64,000 bases of DNA from Pseudomonadota bacterium (GCA_013285465.1 CP053449.1:2070735-2134734), one strand, 5' to 3'; counted from the stretch's first letter, positions 35,623 through 45,571 are shown. Numbers and translations are program-made. Notes: generated by a model not told the origin, from the sequence alone.

Positions 35623-36504
35623 ATGGAAAATATGAATATCGACTTCGCGAAACTTTATGAACTCGTCCTGATTTACGGGGTACAGTTATTAACAGGTATT
35701 GCGATCTTCTTTGTCGGTCGCTGGGCTTCACAGGTTGCCGCCAAATTCGCCCGCAAAGCAATGGAAAAGGCCAAGCTCGACAAAACGCTGGTCTCCTTTG
35801 TCGGAAATCTGCTTTATTATGCGCTGCTCGGTTTTACGATCATCGCCGCTATGGGACAGATGGGGATTGAAACCACGTCATTTGCCGCCGCGATCGCCGC
35901 TGCCGGTCTGGCCGTCGGTCTGGCCCTGCAAGGCTCGCTGTCCAATTTTGCCTCAGGCATTATGATCGTGCTGTTCCGCCCCTTCAAAGTCGGTGATTTT
36001 ATTGACGCCGCAGGCGCAATGGGAACCGTCGACAGCCTGAATATCCTGACAACAACGCTGAAAACGCCGGATAACAAAATCGTTATTATTCCCAACAAGA
36101 ACATCCTGAACGGCAATATCACCAATTTCTCGGCACGTGATACCCGCCGCATCGATCTGGTTTTCAGCATCGGTTATGATGACGATATCAAAGCCGCCAA
36201 GAAAATCCTTGAGAAAGTCGTCAAAGCGGACAAACGTGTGCTGGACGAGCCCGCACCGATGATTTCCGTGATGGAACTGGCGGCAAACAGCGTCGATTTC
36301 GCCGTACGCCCCTGGGTGAACTCCTCCGATTTATGGGCCACCCGTTGCGATTTGATCGAAGCCATCAAGCTGGAATTCGACAAAGCAGGGATCAGCATTC
36401 CCTTCCCGCAGCGTGATGTGCATATTTATGAAGCAGCAAAGAAGCCTGCTGCAAAAAGCACAGCCAAAACATCATCAAAGGCAAAAACGAAAAAAGCGGC
36501 CTAA
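35623..36504 (+). CDS. mscS: Small-conductance mechanosensitive channel (MscS)
   Basis: A 293-residue channel of E. coli MscS size. Three TMs are followed by the pore helix motif AAAIAAAGLAVGLALQGSLSNFASG with the Gly/Ala packing pattern. A beta domain with IPNKNILNGNITNFSARDTRR and an alpha/beta vestibule follow. The C-terminal tail is Lys/Ala-rich. It releases solutes during hypo-osmotic shock from the inner membrane. ATG 35623 has AAGGA 7 bases upstream; an in-frame ATG at 35581 has no site and adds a polar leader. Confidence 0.93.
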   Translation: MENMNIDFAKLYELVLIYGVQLLTGIAIFFVGRWASQVAAKFARKAMEKAKLDKTLVSFVGNLLYYALLGFTIIAAMGQMGIETTSFAAAIAAAGLAVGLALQGSLSNFASGIMIVLFRPFKVGDFIDAAGAMGTVDSLNILTTTLKTPDNKIVIIPNKNILNGNITNFSARDTRRIDLVFSIGYDDDIKAAKKILEKVVKADKRVLDEPAPMISVMELAANSVDFAVRPWVNSSDLWATRCDLIEAIKLEFDKAGISIPFPQRDVHIYEAAKKPAAKSTAKTSSKAKTKKAA

Positions 36505-36531
36505 TATCGGTATCGCTTGCACAATAGAATA

Positions 36532-36561
36532 AAAGGGTGGAGCAAACATGCTCCGCCCTTT
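36532..36561 (+). terminator. Terminator-like hairpin after mscS
   Basis: A 13-bp stem (AAAGGGTGGAGCA / TGCTCCGCCCTTT, one T-G wobble) with loop AACA. The T-run is short, so termination may be partial. It lies 40 bases before the next gene. Confidence 0.6.
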
Positions 36562-36600
36562 ACACTTGAGACAGACGTCCATAACTTTCGGGAATCAAAC

Positions 36601-37146
36601 ATGTCGGCCAGACTCGTCACGCCCTCCGGCGCATTCAAAGACAGCTTTATCGAAGCCTTGCGTGAAGGCTTTGTCCGCGGTGTCGAAACGGAACGCAGCA
36701 AAGAGGAGATCGATGCCATCGCAGATGATTTCCCCGCCTATCTTGAAAATATCCTCACCAAGGACAAAACCGGCCAAATCCTCTGCCCCGACGGCAATAC
36801 CTATGAACGTGTTCCGTCCAGCGATTACTGGCTTGTGCTGGATGAGGCCTTTATCGGCAGTATCTCCCTGCGTCACAGACTAAACGAGTTTCTGCTGAAA
36901 TTCGGCGGTCATATCGGTTACGGCGTGCGCCCCAGTTTCCGCCATCAGGGCTATGGCACGCTGATGCTGCGGCTGTGTCTTGACGAAGCCCGCAAAATCC
37001 TGAAAACCGACCGCGTGCTGCTGACCTGTGCCGAAGGCAATATGGGGTCACGCAAGATTATCGAGGCCAATGGCGGCATCCTTGAAGACACTGTCAGCTT
37101 TGACTGGCAGGATGATAATACGATGCGTTACTGGATCGACCTGTAA
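36601..37146 (+). CDS. GNAT acetyltransferase
   Basis: A 181-residue protein. The C-terminal half has the GNAT core: IGSISLRHRLNEF, then the acetyl-CoA pyrophosphate loop GHIGYGVRPSFRHQGYGTLM with R/Q-x-x-G-x-G/A, and later NMGSRKIIEANGG, which is typical of the predicted acetyltransferases COG3981 type. Substrate unknown. Start at ATG 36601 with CGGGA upstream. It stands alone between mscS and dksA. Confidence 0.8.
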   Translation: MSARLVTPSGAFKDSFIEALREGFVRGVETERSKEEIDAIADDFPAYLENILTKDKTGQILCPDGNTYERVPSSDYWLVLDEAFIGSISLRHRLNEFLLKFGGHIGYGVRPSFRHQGYGTLMLRLCLDEARKILKTDRVLLTCAEGNMGSRKIIEANGGILEDTVSFDWQDDNTMRYWIDL

Positions 37147-37276
37147 CCGCGCGCGCTCAAAAAAGCTTGAATTAGGCTCAAAAACAGGATAAGGTGGCGT
37201 CCTTATTAACCTTTTGTAAAGGAAGTATTGTTATCTTATTTCAGATAATCAATATCCATATTTGAGGTACACGTCC

Positions 37277-37714
37277 ATGTCTATTGAAGCACGCAAAGCA
37301 ATTTTACCCCCCGATTACACACCGACGGATAAAGAAGAGTTTATGAATCCGGTAATGGCTGAATTTTTCCGTCAACGACTGCTGTTGTGGCGCGAAGAAC
37401 TGCTGGCCGGTTCGACCGAAACCATTGAAACCATGCAGCAGGATAATCTGCAAAAACCGGATATTGCAGACCGCGCCGCTGCCGAGACGGATCACGCGCT
37501 GGAACTGCGTACCCGCGACCGTGAACGCAAACTGATCAGCAAGATCAATGAAGCGCTGGAAAAAATCGAACAAGGCACTTACGGCTATTGTGAAGAGACC
37601 GGCGAGCCGATCGGCGTTGCCCGTCTGATTGCCCGTCCGATCGCTGTTTACAGCCTGGAAGCGCAAGAACGCCACGAGCGCCATGAAAGAACAAGACGCG
37701 ACGAACGCGAATAG
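37277..37714 (+). CDS. dksA: RNA polymerase-binding transcription factor DksA
   Basis: A 145-residue protein of E. coli DksA size. A coiled coil (about 30-100; RQRLLLWREELLAGS, DRAAAETDHALELRTRDRERK) carries the acidic tip in ADRAAAETD. The globular zinc-finger region is YGYCEETGEPIGVARLIARPIAVY with only one of the four zinc cysteines, as is common in alphaproteobacterial DksA. It acts with ppGpp on rRNA and amino acid promoters. TTGAGG upstream and the ATG at 37277 give the normal start. It ends before a bidirectional-looking terminator. Confidence 0.93.
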   Translation: MSIEARKAILPPDYTPTDKEEFMNPVMAEFFRQRLLLWREELLAGSTETIETMQQDNLQKPDIADRAAAETDHALELRTRDRERKLISKINEALEKIEQGTYGYCEETGEPIGVARLIARPIAVYSLEAQERHERHERTRRDERE

Positions 37715-37773
37715 TCTTTAAAACGGATAAACAAAGAAGACGAAACGTCAAAAGGACTTTTGGTCTTAACAGG

Positions 37774-37808
37774 AAAAACGCCTCCTACGGCAGGGGGCGT
37801 TTTCTCTT
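37774..37808 (+). terminator. Intrinsic terminator after dksA
   Basis: Stem AAAACGCC(TCC) / (GGG)GGCGTTTT with a short loop, followed by TTTTCTCTTT. The A-run on the left lets it serve the converging gene as well. Confidence 0.8.
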
Positions 37809-37830
37809 TATATAAATACCTTCTTTTCCG

Positions 37831-39936
37831 TTATGACTGCCGCCTGCCGGAGCGCCCCTCGCGATACCATGCCATCATCATCACCAGCGCAATCACCAGC
37901 ATTGCGCCAAGCGGCGGCAGTAGCGGAAAGCTTTTCAAACCGGTCACGCGATAGGCCTCATTCTTTTTCACGGCAATCCAGTCATCGCCGTAATATTTCA
38001 ATTTGGCAAATCCGGCGCCGTGGCGCAGCTCAAAACCCTGTCCCGCTTCACGGTACCAGACTTCACCGCCGCCTGTTTCCGCCGTCAACGGTGCCAGTTT
38101 TTCATTCGTGGCAATCACCTGCTGCATTTCAGGCACATCAATCCGGCCGACAACGGCAAAGGCTTTTTGCCCTGATGTCGGATCTTCAAAACGGTAAAGC
38201 CCGTATTGGTCAACACTCACATCACCGCGCTGCCAACGGCGCATATCTTCACGCCGCAACGTCAATGTTTTTTGCTCCTGCTCCGGCGTAAACATGGCAA
38301 TATCGATATTTTCATCTACATCCAGCAAAGCGCGGCGGCGCACAGTCAGATCAAAACCGTTCACGCTGACCACAAGACGGTTTTCCTCCAGCTCCGGTTC
38401 TTTCATCAGCCAATGCACCAGACGGCGCAGCAGCTCTTTCTGCGGGCCGCCATGTTCCAGCCCGCGCGCCCACAGCCATGTGTGATCGCTGGCCAGCCAT
38501 GCCACGCGGCCTTTTTCAGCCTTATCCAGTACCAGCAGCGGATATTTCTCCGCCCCCGTCATCAATACCCGCGATGTCGGCGCAACTTCTGCCTTGACCT
38601 GACGGAACCAGCGCCCCCATGCCTGCTGTTTATCCGTCAGCCTTTCGGTGACGGGATGCACATCGCCCAGCTCGGTTTTCTCGGGGATAAAACCGTTTTC
38701 AATTGTGCCGCCCAGCGGACGGGCCGGCAGAATATCGCGCACACCTGTTTGGTACAGCGAGCTTTCACCGCCATATTCATCGCCCGATGCCATCAAAAGC
38801 GCCCCGCCGTTTTTCACGTATTCACGGATATTGCGCATGTAAAATCCCTGCAAAATGCCTTGCAGGTGATAGCGGTCAAAGACGATCAGATCGAAATTCT
38901 TGATTTTGCGCTGGAACAGCTCATGTGTCGGGAAGGCAATCAATGACAGCTCATGCGACGGCGTCGGATCCAGCGCCTGCGGTGAACGCAGAATGGTAAA
39001 ATGCACCAGATCCACCGCCGGATCGGAATTAAGCAGGTTCCGCCATGTGCGCTCCCCCGCATGCGGCTTGCCGGAAACCAGCAGCACGCGCAAACGGTCA
39101 CGCACCGCGCGGATAATCGAAAAGGCGGTATTATTCGCCGCCGTCAATTCGCCCTCAAGCCGGGGAACCGTAAAGCTGAGAACCGTGTCACCGGCATGTT
39201 CCATTTTAAAGCTGAGCTTGCGTTCCTCGCCGATCACCACCGGAAACACACCGACAGGATCCCCGTCCTGCATGACGTCCAGACGCAGTTTTTCGGTCTG
39301 CCCTTTCGGATAGCCCTGCGCATCAATACGCACCGTCACCGTCACCGTATCACCGGTCAGCGCATAGCGCGGCGCCTGCGTGACAATCACCGAAATATCC
39401 TTTTCATCCTTGCCGCCGGTATAAACGGTATGGATGGGGATGTTTTTCAGACGTTCATCCTCCAGCGGTGCGGCGGGCGCATCATGCACCTGCCCGTCCG
39501 TCACCAGTATTACACCCGCCAATGCGTTTTCTTCCTGTTCCAGCACCGCTTCGCGCATGGCCGACCACAACCGGGTTTCATCCTCCTGCGCCTCCACCGT
39601 CAAGTAGACGGGCTCCACATCCGGCAGCGCTTCAAGCTGTTTGCGGATATTATCCATCGCACCGGCCACCAATGCGGGGCGCTGACCGACTTTTTCACTC
39701 GGCGTATTATCCGTAACAATCAGAACCGTGTCTTTGATGGCTTCGCGCTGTTCCTGCATCACGGACGGGTTGGACAGTACCAGAAAGACCAGCGCCAGCG
39801 CCAGACCGCGCCACCATGTGCCGCGCGCACGACGCAACAGTGCCAGTACAAACAGTACGAAGGCCAACATGCCCAGCACGGCCAGAGCCTGCCAAGGCAG
39901 TAAAGGAACAAAATTGAGCGTCATATATTGCTGCAT
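37831..39936 (-). CDS. Membrane protein with vWA-like and GATase1-like regions (BatA/DUF4159 cluster)
   Basis: A 701-residue protein with two N-terminal TMs (about 12-58), then a vWA-like region (TVLIVTDNTPSEK, GVILVTDGQVHD), a beta-rich middle (YALTGDTVTVTVRID), a class I glutamine amidotransferase-like fold (RVLLVSGKPHAGER, FDLIVFDRYHLQ, YVKNGGALLMASGDEYGG), and a C-terminal TM (LGAMLVIALVMMMAWY). This architecture is known for the third gene of MoxR/DUF58/DUF4159 loci. Its ATG abuts the stop of the upstream gene (TAGATG), so translation is coupled. Function of the cluster is unsettled; envelope stress or assembly has been proposed for related Bat proteins. Confidence 0.75.
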   Translation of the reverse strand: MQQYMTLNFVPLLPWQALAVLGMLAFVLFVLALLRRARGTWWRGLALALVFLVLSNPSVMQEQREAIKDTVLIVTDNTPSEKVGQRPALVAGAMDNIRKQLEALPDVEPVYLTVEAQEDETRLWSAMREAVLEQEENALAGVILVTDGQVHDAPAAPLEDERLKNIPIHTVYTGGKDEKDISVIVTQAPRYALTGDTVTVTVRIDAQGYPKGQTEKLRLDVMQDGDPVGVFPVVIGEERKLSFKMEHAGDTVLSFTVPRLEGELTAANNTAFSIIRAVRDRLRVLLVSGKPHAGERTWRNLLNSDPAVDLVHFTILRSPQALDPTPSHELSLIAFPTHELFQRKIKNFDLIVFDRYHLQGILQGFYMRNIREYVKNGGALLMASGDEYGGESSLYQTGVRDILPARPLGGTIENGFIPEKTELGDVHPVTERLTDKQQAWGRWFRQVKAEVAPTSRVLMTGAEKYPLLVLDKAEKGRVAWLASDHTWLWARGLEHGGPQKELLRRLVHWLMKEPELEENRLVVSVNGFDLTVRRRALLDVDENIDIAMFTPEQEQKTLTLRREDMRRWQRGDVSVDQYGLYRFEDPTSGQKAFAVVGRIDVPEMQQVIATNEKLAPLTAETGGGEVWYREAGQGFELRHGAGFAKLKYYGDDWIAVKKNEAYRVTGLKSFPLLPPLGAMLVIALVMMMAWYREGRSGRRQS

Positions 39937-42720
39937 CTACCGCCCGATCCTGTTCAAGAGTTCCTGCGTATGGATCTGGTCGACCTTATAATTACCGGTC
40001 AGCGCCATCATAATCACATTAATGCCGAAACGGTAGGCCATCTCGCGCTGTCTTTCTCCGCCGGAATCAATGCGGAACATCGGGCGACCGTTATCCATTG
40101 TTGCCCAGGCACCGGCCCAATCATTGCCGCCAATCATCATGCTGGGCACATTATCATGGTCCTGTGCCGGTTTTTTCTGCACCCATAATCTGCCGCCGTT
40201 ATAACGGCCCGGGAAGTTATCCAACAGATAAAAAGACCGCCGCAGCGCATGCATCTCTGGCACGGGATGCAATGCCGGTATCCGCATACCGCGCAGCAGG
40301 GTTTTCAGATGCTGCGCACCGCGGCCCTGATCGACACGGTCTTCATCCATACCGTATTGACTGTCACGCGTATCAAACAGGATCAAACCGCCATTCTCGA
40401 GATAATCCTGCACATTATCGCGTCCGCGTCTTGTCAGCGGCGTCTGCGATGCGGAAATCGGCCAATAGATAAAGGGGAAATAAGTCAACACATCCCGTTC
40501 GGGATTAACGCCGACAACACCCTGAATATCCACCGATGTCCGCCGCCCCGCCATCCGGCGCAAAGCATCCAGCCCCCGGCGGCTGGTTTGATCCAGATTG
40601 CCGTCTCCGGTCATCACATAAGCGATCCATGTCTCATTCGTATAGCGGATGGCTTCGCTTTCCTTCACCGCAGGCTGCTGTGCCAGCGCCGTACCGGGCA
40701 AAAAACCCAGCAGCGAGACTGCCGCGATTACCATCGCCGCCCGCACCGGACGCGTCAACAAGCCGCGCATATAAAGCGAAATCAGAAAATCAGCCAGCAG
40801 CAACAGCAAGACCGTCACCGCCAGATGCGGCTTGAACGAGGTTTCCTTACCGCTTTCATAAGGCATAACTTTCACCTCATCCGGCAGATTATAGGTAATA
40901 CGCGTGGTCGGCAGATTGACATGGTCAATCAGATTAAAGGCTTTCAGCGCATCGCCCTCGCCGTAAAAACCGGGCGGATTTTTCGGATTAACCAGAAAAT
41001 CCTTCTGGTTGGTAATCGGCTCGAATTGCGTTCCCGCCGGCTGCAAACGCCCGAAACCGTCCAGCAGCCTGTCAGGCATCAGGCGAACATCCTGCCCTTC
41101 AATACCCGTCACGCCGACGCTGAGGGCGATCAACCTCTTCAGCATCTCGATAAAAACACCCGAAATACTGATATCGCTCCATAACGGATTGGCGGTGGTA
41201 TGAAACAGGACAATATGCCCCGCGCCTTCCGTCCCGCCGGTGACCAGCGGTGTTTTATCCGTCAGACGCGCCCAGATTTTTTCCTCCAGCTCCAAAGACG
41301 GCTCCGCCAAGACCTGTTTGGAGACCGTAATCTTGCTGTCTTCCGGAATCTCCAGCCCTGCAAAGGGGCCCGTTTCGGCAAAACCGCCCAGTTCCTGCGG
41401 CACATCCCATGTCAGGCTACCTTCAAAATCGCGGCCGCCGTAACGCAGACGCACCGGCAGAAGATTATCCCTGTCCGGCTGTGCGGCAATATTCGGCCCG
41501 GCAAAACGTACCAGCATCCCGCCTTTTTCAACCCAGCCGCGCAGCTCTCCGCGTTCATCGGATGTCAGCGGGTAATCGTCACTGATCATCATCACGGCCA
41601 GTTTTGCTCCCTCCAGCATGTCATGCACCGTACCGGTTCGCAGATCGGCATAAGGCTCCAAAGCGCGGATCATATAAAAGATGTCATTCAAATAGCCCTG
41701 ATTATTCAGCATCGCCTCGGTTGCGGCAATCCCGACGGGACGGAAACGCCAGTTTTCATCCACCATATAAGTGCCGCCCGCATGGCTTGCCTGCTGAATT
41801 TTCAGATGCGTCAACTGGTTGCGGCGGTCCGTATCAATTGCGACCTGCGCGGTTTCTTTGCTGCTGCCTGCGGCAATCATCATCCGCTCCTGCCCCAGCA
41901 CGCGCCCGCCTTCCCCATACATGACAACCGTGGCGGGGACAGCCTGTTCGGTCTCCGTCAGGCGCCGCGCCTCCAGCGTCAGCGTGTTTTTATCCTTGCC
42001 GGGCAGCACTTTCAGCAATGTCGGAAAATAGGCATCATTGCCCGCATCCACCAGCGTAACCTCGCCCCTGTCCCGCAGCAGATTGATCAGGTGATAGGTT
42101 TCCGAATCCTTATAACTCTGCTGTTCCCCCGCGACACCGGAATGAAAGCCGTTACTGATCCAGAACGTATCAAGCTCTTTACTTAAACGGGCGGTTTTTT
42201 CAGCGATGTCATCATAATCGGCGGGCCATGGCTGCGGCGTAATCTGCCGCACCAGCCCTTTGGCGGCTTCTGCCGCGACGATATTGGTGTCATAAATGCG
42301 GGAGGCCGTCGGCACAACAATAATATTGCGGCCGCTGCGGTGTACGCGTTCGATAAGACGCTGCGCCATATCCTGCCGCTGTTGCCAGTTCTGCCCCGCC
42401 GCCCAGTCATTATCAATCAGCAGCAGTACGGGACGGTCTTTCTTTAACACGGAATCATACAGCTCCTGCGCGGTATGGGTTACAGGTTCCGCCATCGCCA
42501 GAATAAACAGACCCAGCGCCGTTACGCGCAGCAACAGCAACCACCAGGGCGTATGCTGACTGGGCTTTTCCGTTTCCTGCAAATTGCGCAGCAGCATGAT
42601 GGCCGGAAACGGAATCCGTTTTGGTGTCGGCGGCAACAGCCTAAGCAGCAGCCAGACAATCGGCAGCAGCGCAAACCCGAATAACACGGCGGGAAACAGA
42701 AATGTTACCAAACTTGGCAT
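39937..42720 (-). CDS. BatA-N / DUF4159 membrane protein
   Basis: A 927-residue protein. The N-terminal BatA-type membrane region (about 1-90: FLFPAVLFGFALLPIVWLLL, then PTPKRIPFPAIMLL, ending LGLFILAMAEPV) is followed by a vWA-like domain. A long periplasmic part follows, then a TM (LAVTVLLLLLADFLISLYMRG), and a C-terminal DUF4159 domain (about 720-925: RYTNETWIAYVMTGDGNLDQ, FPFIYWPISA, YLENGGLILFDTRD). This fusion is widespread in alphaproteobacteria. It is in one operon with the DUF58 gene upstream and the vWA/GATase-like gene downstream. Confidence 0.85.
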   Translation of the reverse strand: MPSLVTFLFPAVLFGFALLPIVWLLLRLLPPTPKRIPFPAIMLLRNLQETEKPSQHTPWWLLLLRVTALGLFILAMAEPVTHTAQELYDSVLKKDRPVLLLIDNDWAAGQNWQQRQDMAQRLIERVHRSGRNIIVVPTASRIYDTNIVAAEAAKGLVRQITPQPWPADYDDIAEKTARLSKELDTFWISNGFHSGVAGEQQSYKDSETYHLINLLRDRGEVTLVDAGNDAYFPTLLKVLPGKDKNTLTLEARRLTETEQAVPATVVMYGEGGRVLGQERMMIAAGSSKETAQVAIDTDRRNQLTHLKIQQASHAGGTYMVDENWRFRPVGIAATEAMLNNQGYLNDIFYMIRALEPYADLRTGTVHDMLEGAKLAVMMISDDYPLTSDERGELRGWVEKGGMLVRFAGPNIAAQPDRDNLLPVRLRYGGRDFEGSLTWDVPQELGGFAETGPFAGLEIPEDSKITVSKQVLAEPSLELEEKIWARLTDKTPLVTGGTEGAGHIVLFHTTANPLWSDISISGVFIEMLKRLIALSVGVTGIEGQDVRLMPDRLLDGFGRLQPAGTQFEPITNQKDFLVNPKNPPGFYGEGDALKAFNLIDHVNLPTTRITYNLPDEVKVMPYESGKETSFKPHLAVTVLLLLLADFLISLYMRGLLTRPVRAAMVIAAVSLLGFLPGTALAQQPAVKESEAIRYTNETWIAYVMTGDGNLDQTSRRGLDALRRMAGRRTSVDIQGVVGVNPERDVLTYFPFIYWPISASQTPLTRRGRDNVQDYLENGGLILFDTRDSQYGMDEDRVDQGRGAQHLKTLLRGMRIPALHPVPEMHALRRSFYLLDNFPGRYNGGRLWVQKKPAQDHDNVPSMMIGGNDWAGAWATMDNGRPMFRIDSGGERQREMAYRFGINVIMMALTGNYKVDQIHTQELLNRIGR

Positions 42721-42733
42721 CAGCGCCCTTTTC

Positions 42734-43585
42734 CTATCTTTTGCTAAACATCAGCATTTCATAAATCGGCAAAACGGCATCCGTTGCCGCGGCTTCCGTA
42801 CCCGCCTCATGGAAAAACCACCCTGCCGCCTTGACGATCGTCTTCAACGCCTTGCGATGCTGTTCCAGTTTTTCCTGATAGGCGGCGCGGATTGTCCGCA
42901 CATCCTGTATTTTCTGCGGTTCTTCGCCTTCTTCCAGCCCGGTAAAGACCGCATGGCCGGAAAACGGCAGTGATTTCTCGGCAGGGTCAAGAATATGCAC
43001 AAAATGCCCGTCAATGCGGTTCAAGGCCAGCTGCTGCACATCCTGCGCCAGTTCTTCCGTGTCGATCAGCCCGTCCGTCACAAAAACGCCATGCGCATCA
43101 CGCGGCAGTTTTCCCAGATCGGACAAAGGACGCCCCTGCTGCATCAGCAATTCCGCAACATGCGGCAAAGACGGATAGCCCTGTAAAGGGCGGTGCCCCG
43201 GCACCAGCACATTTTCGCCGCCGCGCAGCAGCGCCCCCGCCAAAGACAAAAGCAGAAACATCGCATAGCGTTTTTTGGTCGGAAATTTCGCAGGGTCGGA
43301 GCTGTAATCCATCGACCCCGATGCGTCATGCCATAAAATAACGGTTTGCGCCGCCTCCCATTCCGTCTGGCGGATATAGGTATTGTCGCGTTTTGCCGAT
43401 TGCCGCCAGTCAATACTGCGTACAGGGTCGGAGGGCAGATAGCTGCGGAACTGCCAAAAGCTTTCCCCCATACCGACGCGGCGGCGTCCGTGACTGCCTT
43501 GAATCACATTCATCGCGACGCGCTCCGCCGCCACGATCAGGTCGGGCAGGCTGTCTTTTTGCAATAATTCGGCAAATTCGCTCAT
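42734..43585 (-). CDS. DUF58 protein
   Basis: A 283-residue soluble protein. The DUF58 core has HGRRRVGMGESFWQFRSYLP, DPVRSIDWRQSAKRDN, and a MIDAS-like Asp/Ser motif in ILWHDASGSMDYSS. It is the usual companion of the MoxR AAA+ ATPase and Bat proteins. Here no moxR gene lies upstream: the next gene on this strand is xseA. It lies 13 bases before the BatA/DUF4159 gene. Confidence 0.88.
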   Translation of the reverse strand: MSEFAELLQKDSLPDLIVAAERVAMNVIQGSHGRRRVGMGESFWQFRSYLPSDPVRSIDWRQSAKRDNTYIRQTEWEAAQTVILWHDASGSMDYSSDPAKFPTKKRYAMFLLLSLAGALLRGGENVLVPGHRPLQGYPSLPHVAELLMQQGRPLSDLGKLPRDAHGVFVTDGLIDTEELAQDVQQLALNRIDGHFVHILDPAEKSLPFSGHAVFTGLEEGEEPQKIQDVRTIRAAYQEKLEQHRKALKTIVKAAGWFFHEAGTEAAATDAVLPIYEMLMFSKR

Positions 43586-43630
43586 GAAATGATTTTTTCT
43601 TTATCGGTGAATATCTTGCGTTATTCCGTT

Positions 43631-45034
43631 TCAGTCCGTTTTGATAATAGCAGAAAGCTTTCCGTCATGGAATTGCAAGCCGACAAAATCCCCGTCCGAA
43701 AGTTCCGCCGCGCCATGCACGGTTTTTCCGGTTTTCGGGTCTGTCACCAGCGCAAAGCCGCGCTCTAATATCTTTTTAAAGGACAGGCTCTCCAGCATTG
43801 CGGATAAAAATTCCAGACGTTTTTTTTCCGTTTCTGTTTTTTGCCGCATGACTGTCTGCAAACGCTCCGTCAAATTCTGCAATTGCCGCCCGTCATGCAC
43901 AGCCTGCGTCCGCAATGCCGACGGTGTCAGCCGCGCCGATAATTCGCGCAAATGCGCCTGCCGCTGTGCCAGCCAGTTTTTCAATCCCATATCCAGCCGC
44001 AGTCCGGCTTGGTCCAGCCTTTGCACGGCGGTTTCCAGCAAACGTGCCGGATTACCCAGCCCGCGCGCCAAAGCTTCCAGCTGGCGGCGCGACAGCATCA
44101 ACCGGCTTTGCATCACCTGTACCAGCCGTCCTTCATAATCCAGCACCTGCGCGGCAATTTGCGCCCTGACAGGCACGGCCTTTTCCGCCGCCGCCGTCGG
44201 TGTCGGCGCACGCAAATCGGCGGCATAATCAATCAGAGTCGTATCGGTTTCATGCCCCACAGCGGAAATCAGCGGAATAGCACTTGCCGCCGCCGCACGG
44301 ACAACCGCCTCGTCATTAAACGGCATCAAATCCTCCAGCGATCCGCCGCCGCGCGCCACAATCAGCACATCGGGACGGTGCGGAGAATTTTCCGGCAAGG
44401 CGTTAAAGCCCTCAATCGCTTTTCTGACCTGTTCAGCCGCGCCCTGCCCCTGCACCATCACCGGCCAGACCAGCACGCGGCGCGGAAAGCGCTCCGCCAG
44501 ACGGTGCAGAATATCGCGGATCACCGCACCGGTCGGCGAGGTCACAACACCGATGACATCCGGCAAAAACGGCAGCGTTTTTTTACGGTTTTCGTCAAAC
44601 AGGCCTTCCGCCGCGAGTTTTTTGCGCCGATCTTCCAGCATTTTCAGCAGCGCGCCCTCACCTGCCAGCTCCATGCTTTCAATAATCAGCTGATAATTCG
44701 AACGCGCGGGATAGGTTGTCAACCGCCCCGTACAGACGACATCCAGCCCTTCCTCCGGTTTCACGGACAACCGCGCCATCGTGCCTTTCCAGCAGATGGA
44801 ATCAAGTACGGCATTTTCATCTTTCAAAGATGTGTAAAGATGTCCCGATTTGGCCACTGTGACCCGCGACAGCTCCCCGCGCACACGAACATAGCCGAAT
44901 TCGTCTTCGATACGCCGCTTCAGTAGGTTACTCAGCTGGCTGACCGTGATTTCCTGCGGCGCATTTGCGCCGGATGTCTTTTCCGGTGCGGTTTTTTCCT
45001 GTTCCGTCGCATGATCGAAAAGAGATTTTTCCAT
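43631..45034 (-). CDS. xseA: Exodeoxyribonuclease VII large subunit
   Basis: A 467-residue nuclease subunit. The N-terminal OB-fold (about 25-125: ITVSQLSNLLKRRIEDEFGY, VRVRGELSRVTVAKSGHLY) precedes the catalytic region (GVVTSPTGAVIRDILHRL, RGGGSLEDLMPFNDEAVVRA, SAVGHETDTTLIDYAADLRA). A long coiled coil follows, and the C-terminus is the typical LERGFALVTD segment. With XseB it degrades single-stranded DNA. ATG 45034 with AAGGAA upstream is used. No xseB is nearby. Confidence 0.95.
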   Translation of the reverse strand: MEKSLFDHATEQEKTAPEKTSGANAPQEITVSQLSNLLKRRIEDEFGYVRVRGELSRVTVAKSGHLYTSLKDENAVLDSICWKGTMARLSVKPEEGLDVVCTGRLTTYPARSNYQLIIESMELAGEGALLKMLEDRRKKLAAEGLFDENRKKTLPFLPDVIGVVTSPTGAVIRDILHRLAERFPRRVLVWPVMVQGQGAAEQVRKAIEGFNALPENSPHRPDVLIVARGGGSLEDLMPFNDEAVVRAAAASAIPLISAVGHETDTTLIDYAADLRAPTPTAAAEKAVPVRAQIAAQVLDYEGRLVQVMQSRLMLSRRQLEALARGLGNPARLLETAVQRLDQAGLRLDMGLKNWLAQRQAHLRELSARLTPSALRTQAVHDGRQLQNLTERLQTVMRQKTETEKKRLEFLSAMLESLSFKKILERGFALVTDPKTGKTVHGAAELSDGDFVGLQFHDGKLSAIIKTD

Positions 45035-45217
45035 GAAAAAATAATTCCTTAAAAGACAAAGCGGCAATAAGTTGCAACGCCTACTTGCCCTGATTTCCCT
45101 TACCGCGATAGAATAGTACTAAGAAGCGCGAAATAAAAACCAAAAATTAATTTTTTCGGGCTAGAATAAGATAATGAAAACGAAGCCGTATGACGGGAAA
45201 AGCAAAGGAAAAGCAAA

Positions 45218-45571
45218 ATGTTAGATTTATCCGCCCCCGCCATTAACCAGTTAAAGGGCGATGATGCGCAAAATCTTGTGGCGTTTTACATGAATACGCC
45301 GGGGATTACCAAGGCCCATGAATGGTCTTTGGAACAGGCACCGGAAACAGATGTCGCACCGCCGCAGCCGAATGTGTTGAGAACGGTTGGTGCAGGTGCC
45401 TCCGCACCGGGCGCAGGTGGTGGCGGCGGACGCCGCGCAGCCGCACAGCAGCCGGCACAGAAAACCGAAGCGGCATCTGCCGCAGTAGAAGCGCCGCCCG
45501 CAGAGGCCGCCCCTACAGAAGCTCCGGCGGCGGCAGAGGTCGTTGACGATAATGATGAGGCACAAGGATAA
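45218..45571 (+). CDS. Short protein with Ala/Pro-rich tail, unknown
   Basis: A 117-residue protein with AAAGGAAAAG upstream. The first 45 residues look folded (LDLSAPAINQLKGDDAQNL, VAFYMNTPGITKAHEWSLEQ). The rest is low complexity: a Gly-rich patch (GAGGGGGRRAAA), then Ala/Pro/Glu-rich sequence ending in an acidic cluster. No signal peptide or TM. I do not recognise a family. The next gene starts 5 bases after its stop, so the pair is co-transcribed. Confidence 0.6.
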   Translation: MLDLSAPAINQLKGDDAQNLVAFYMNTPGITKAHEWSLEQAPETDVAPPQPNVLRTVGAGASAPGAGGGGGRRAAAQQPAQKTEAASAAVEAPPAEAAPTEAPAAAEVVDDNDEAQG

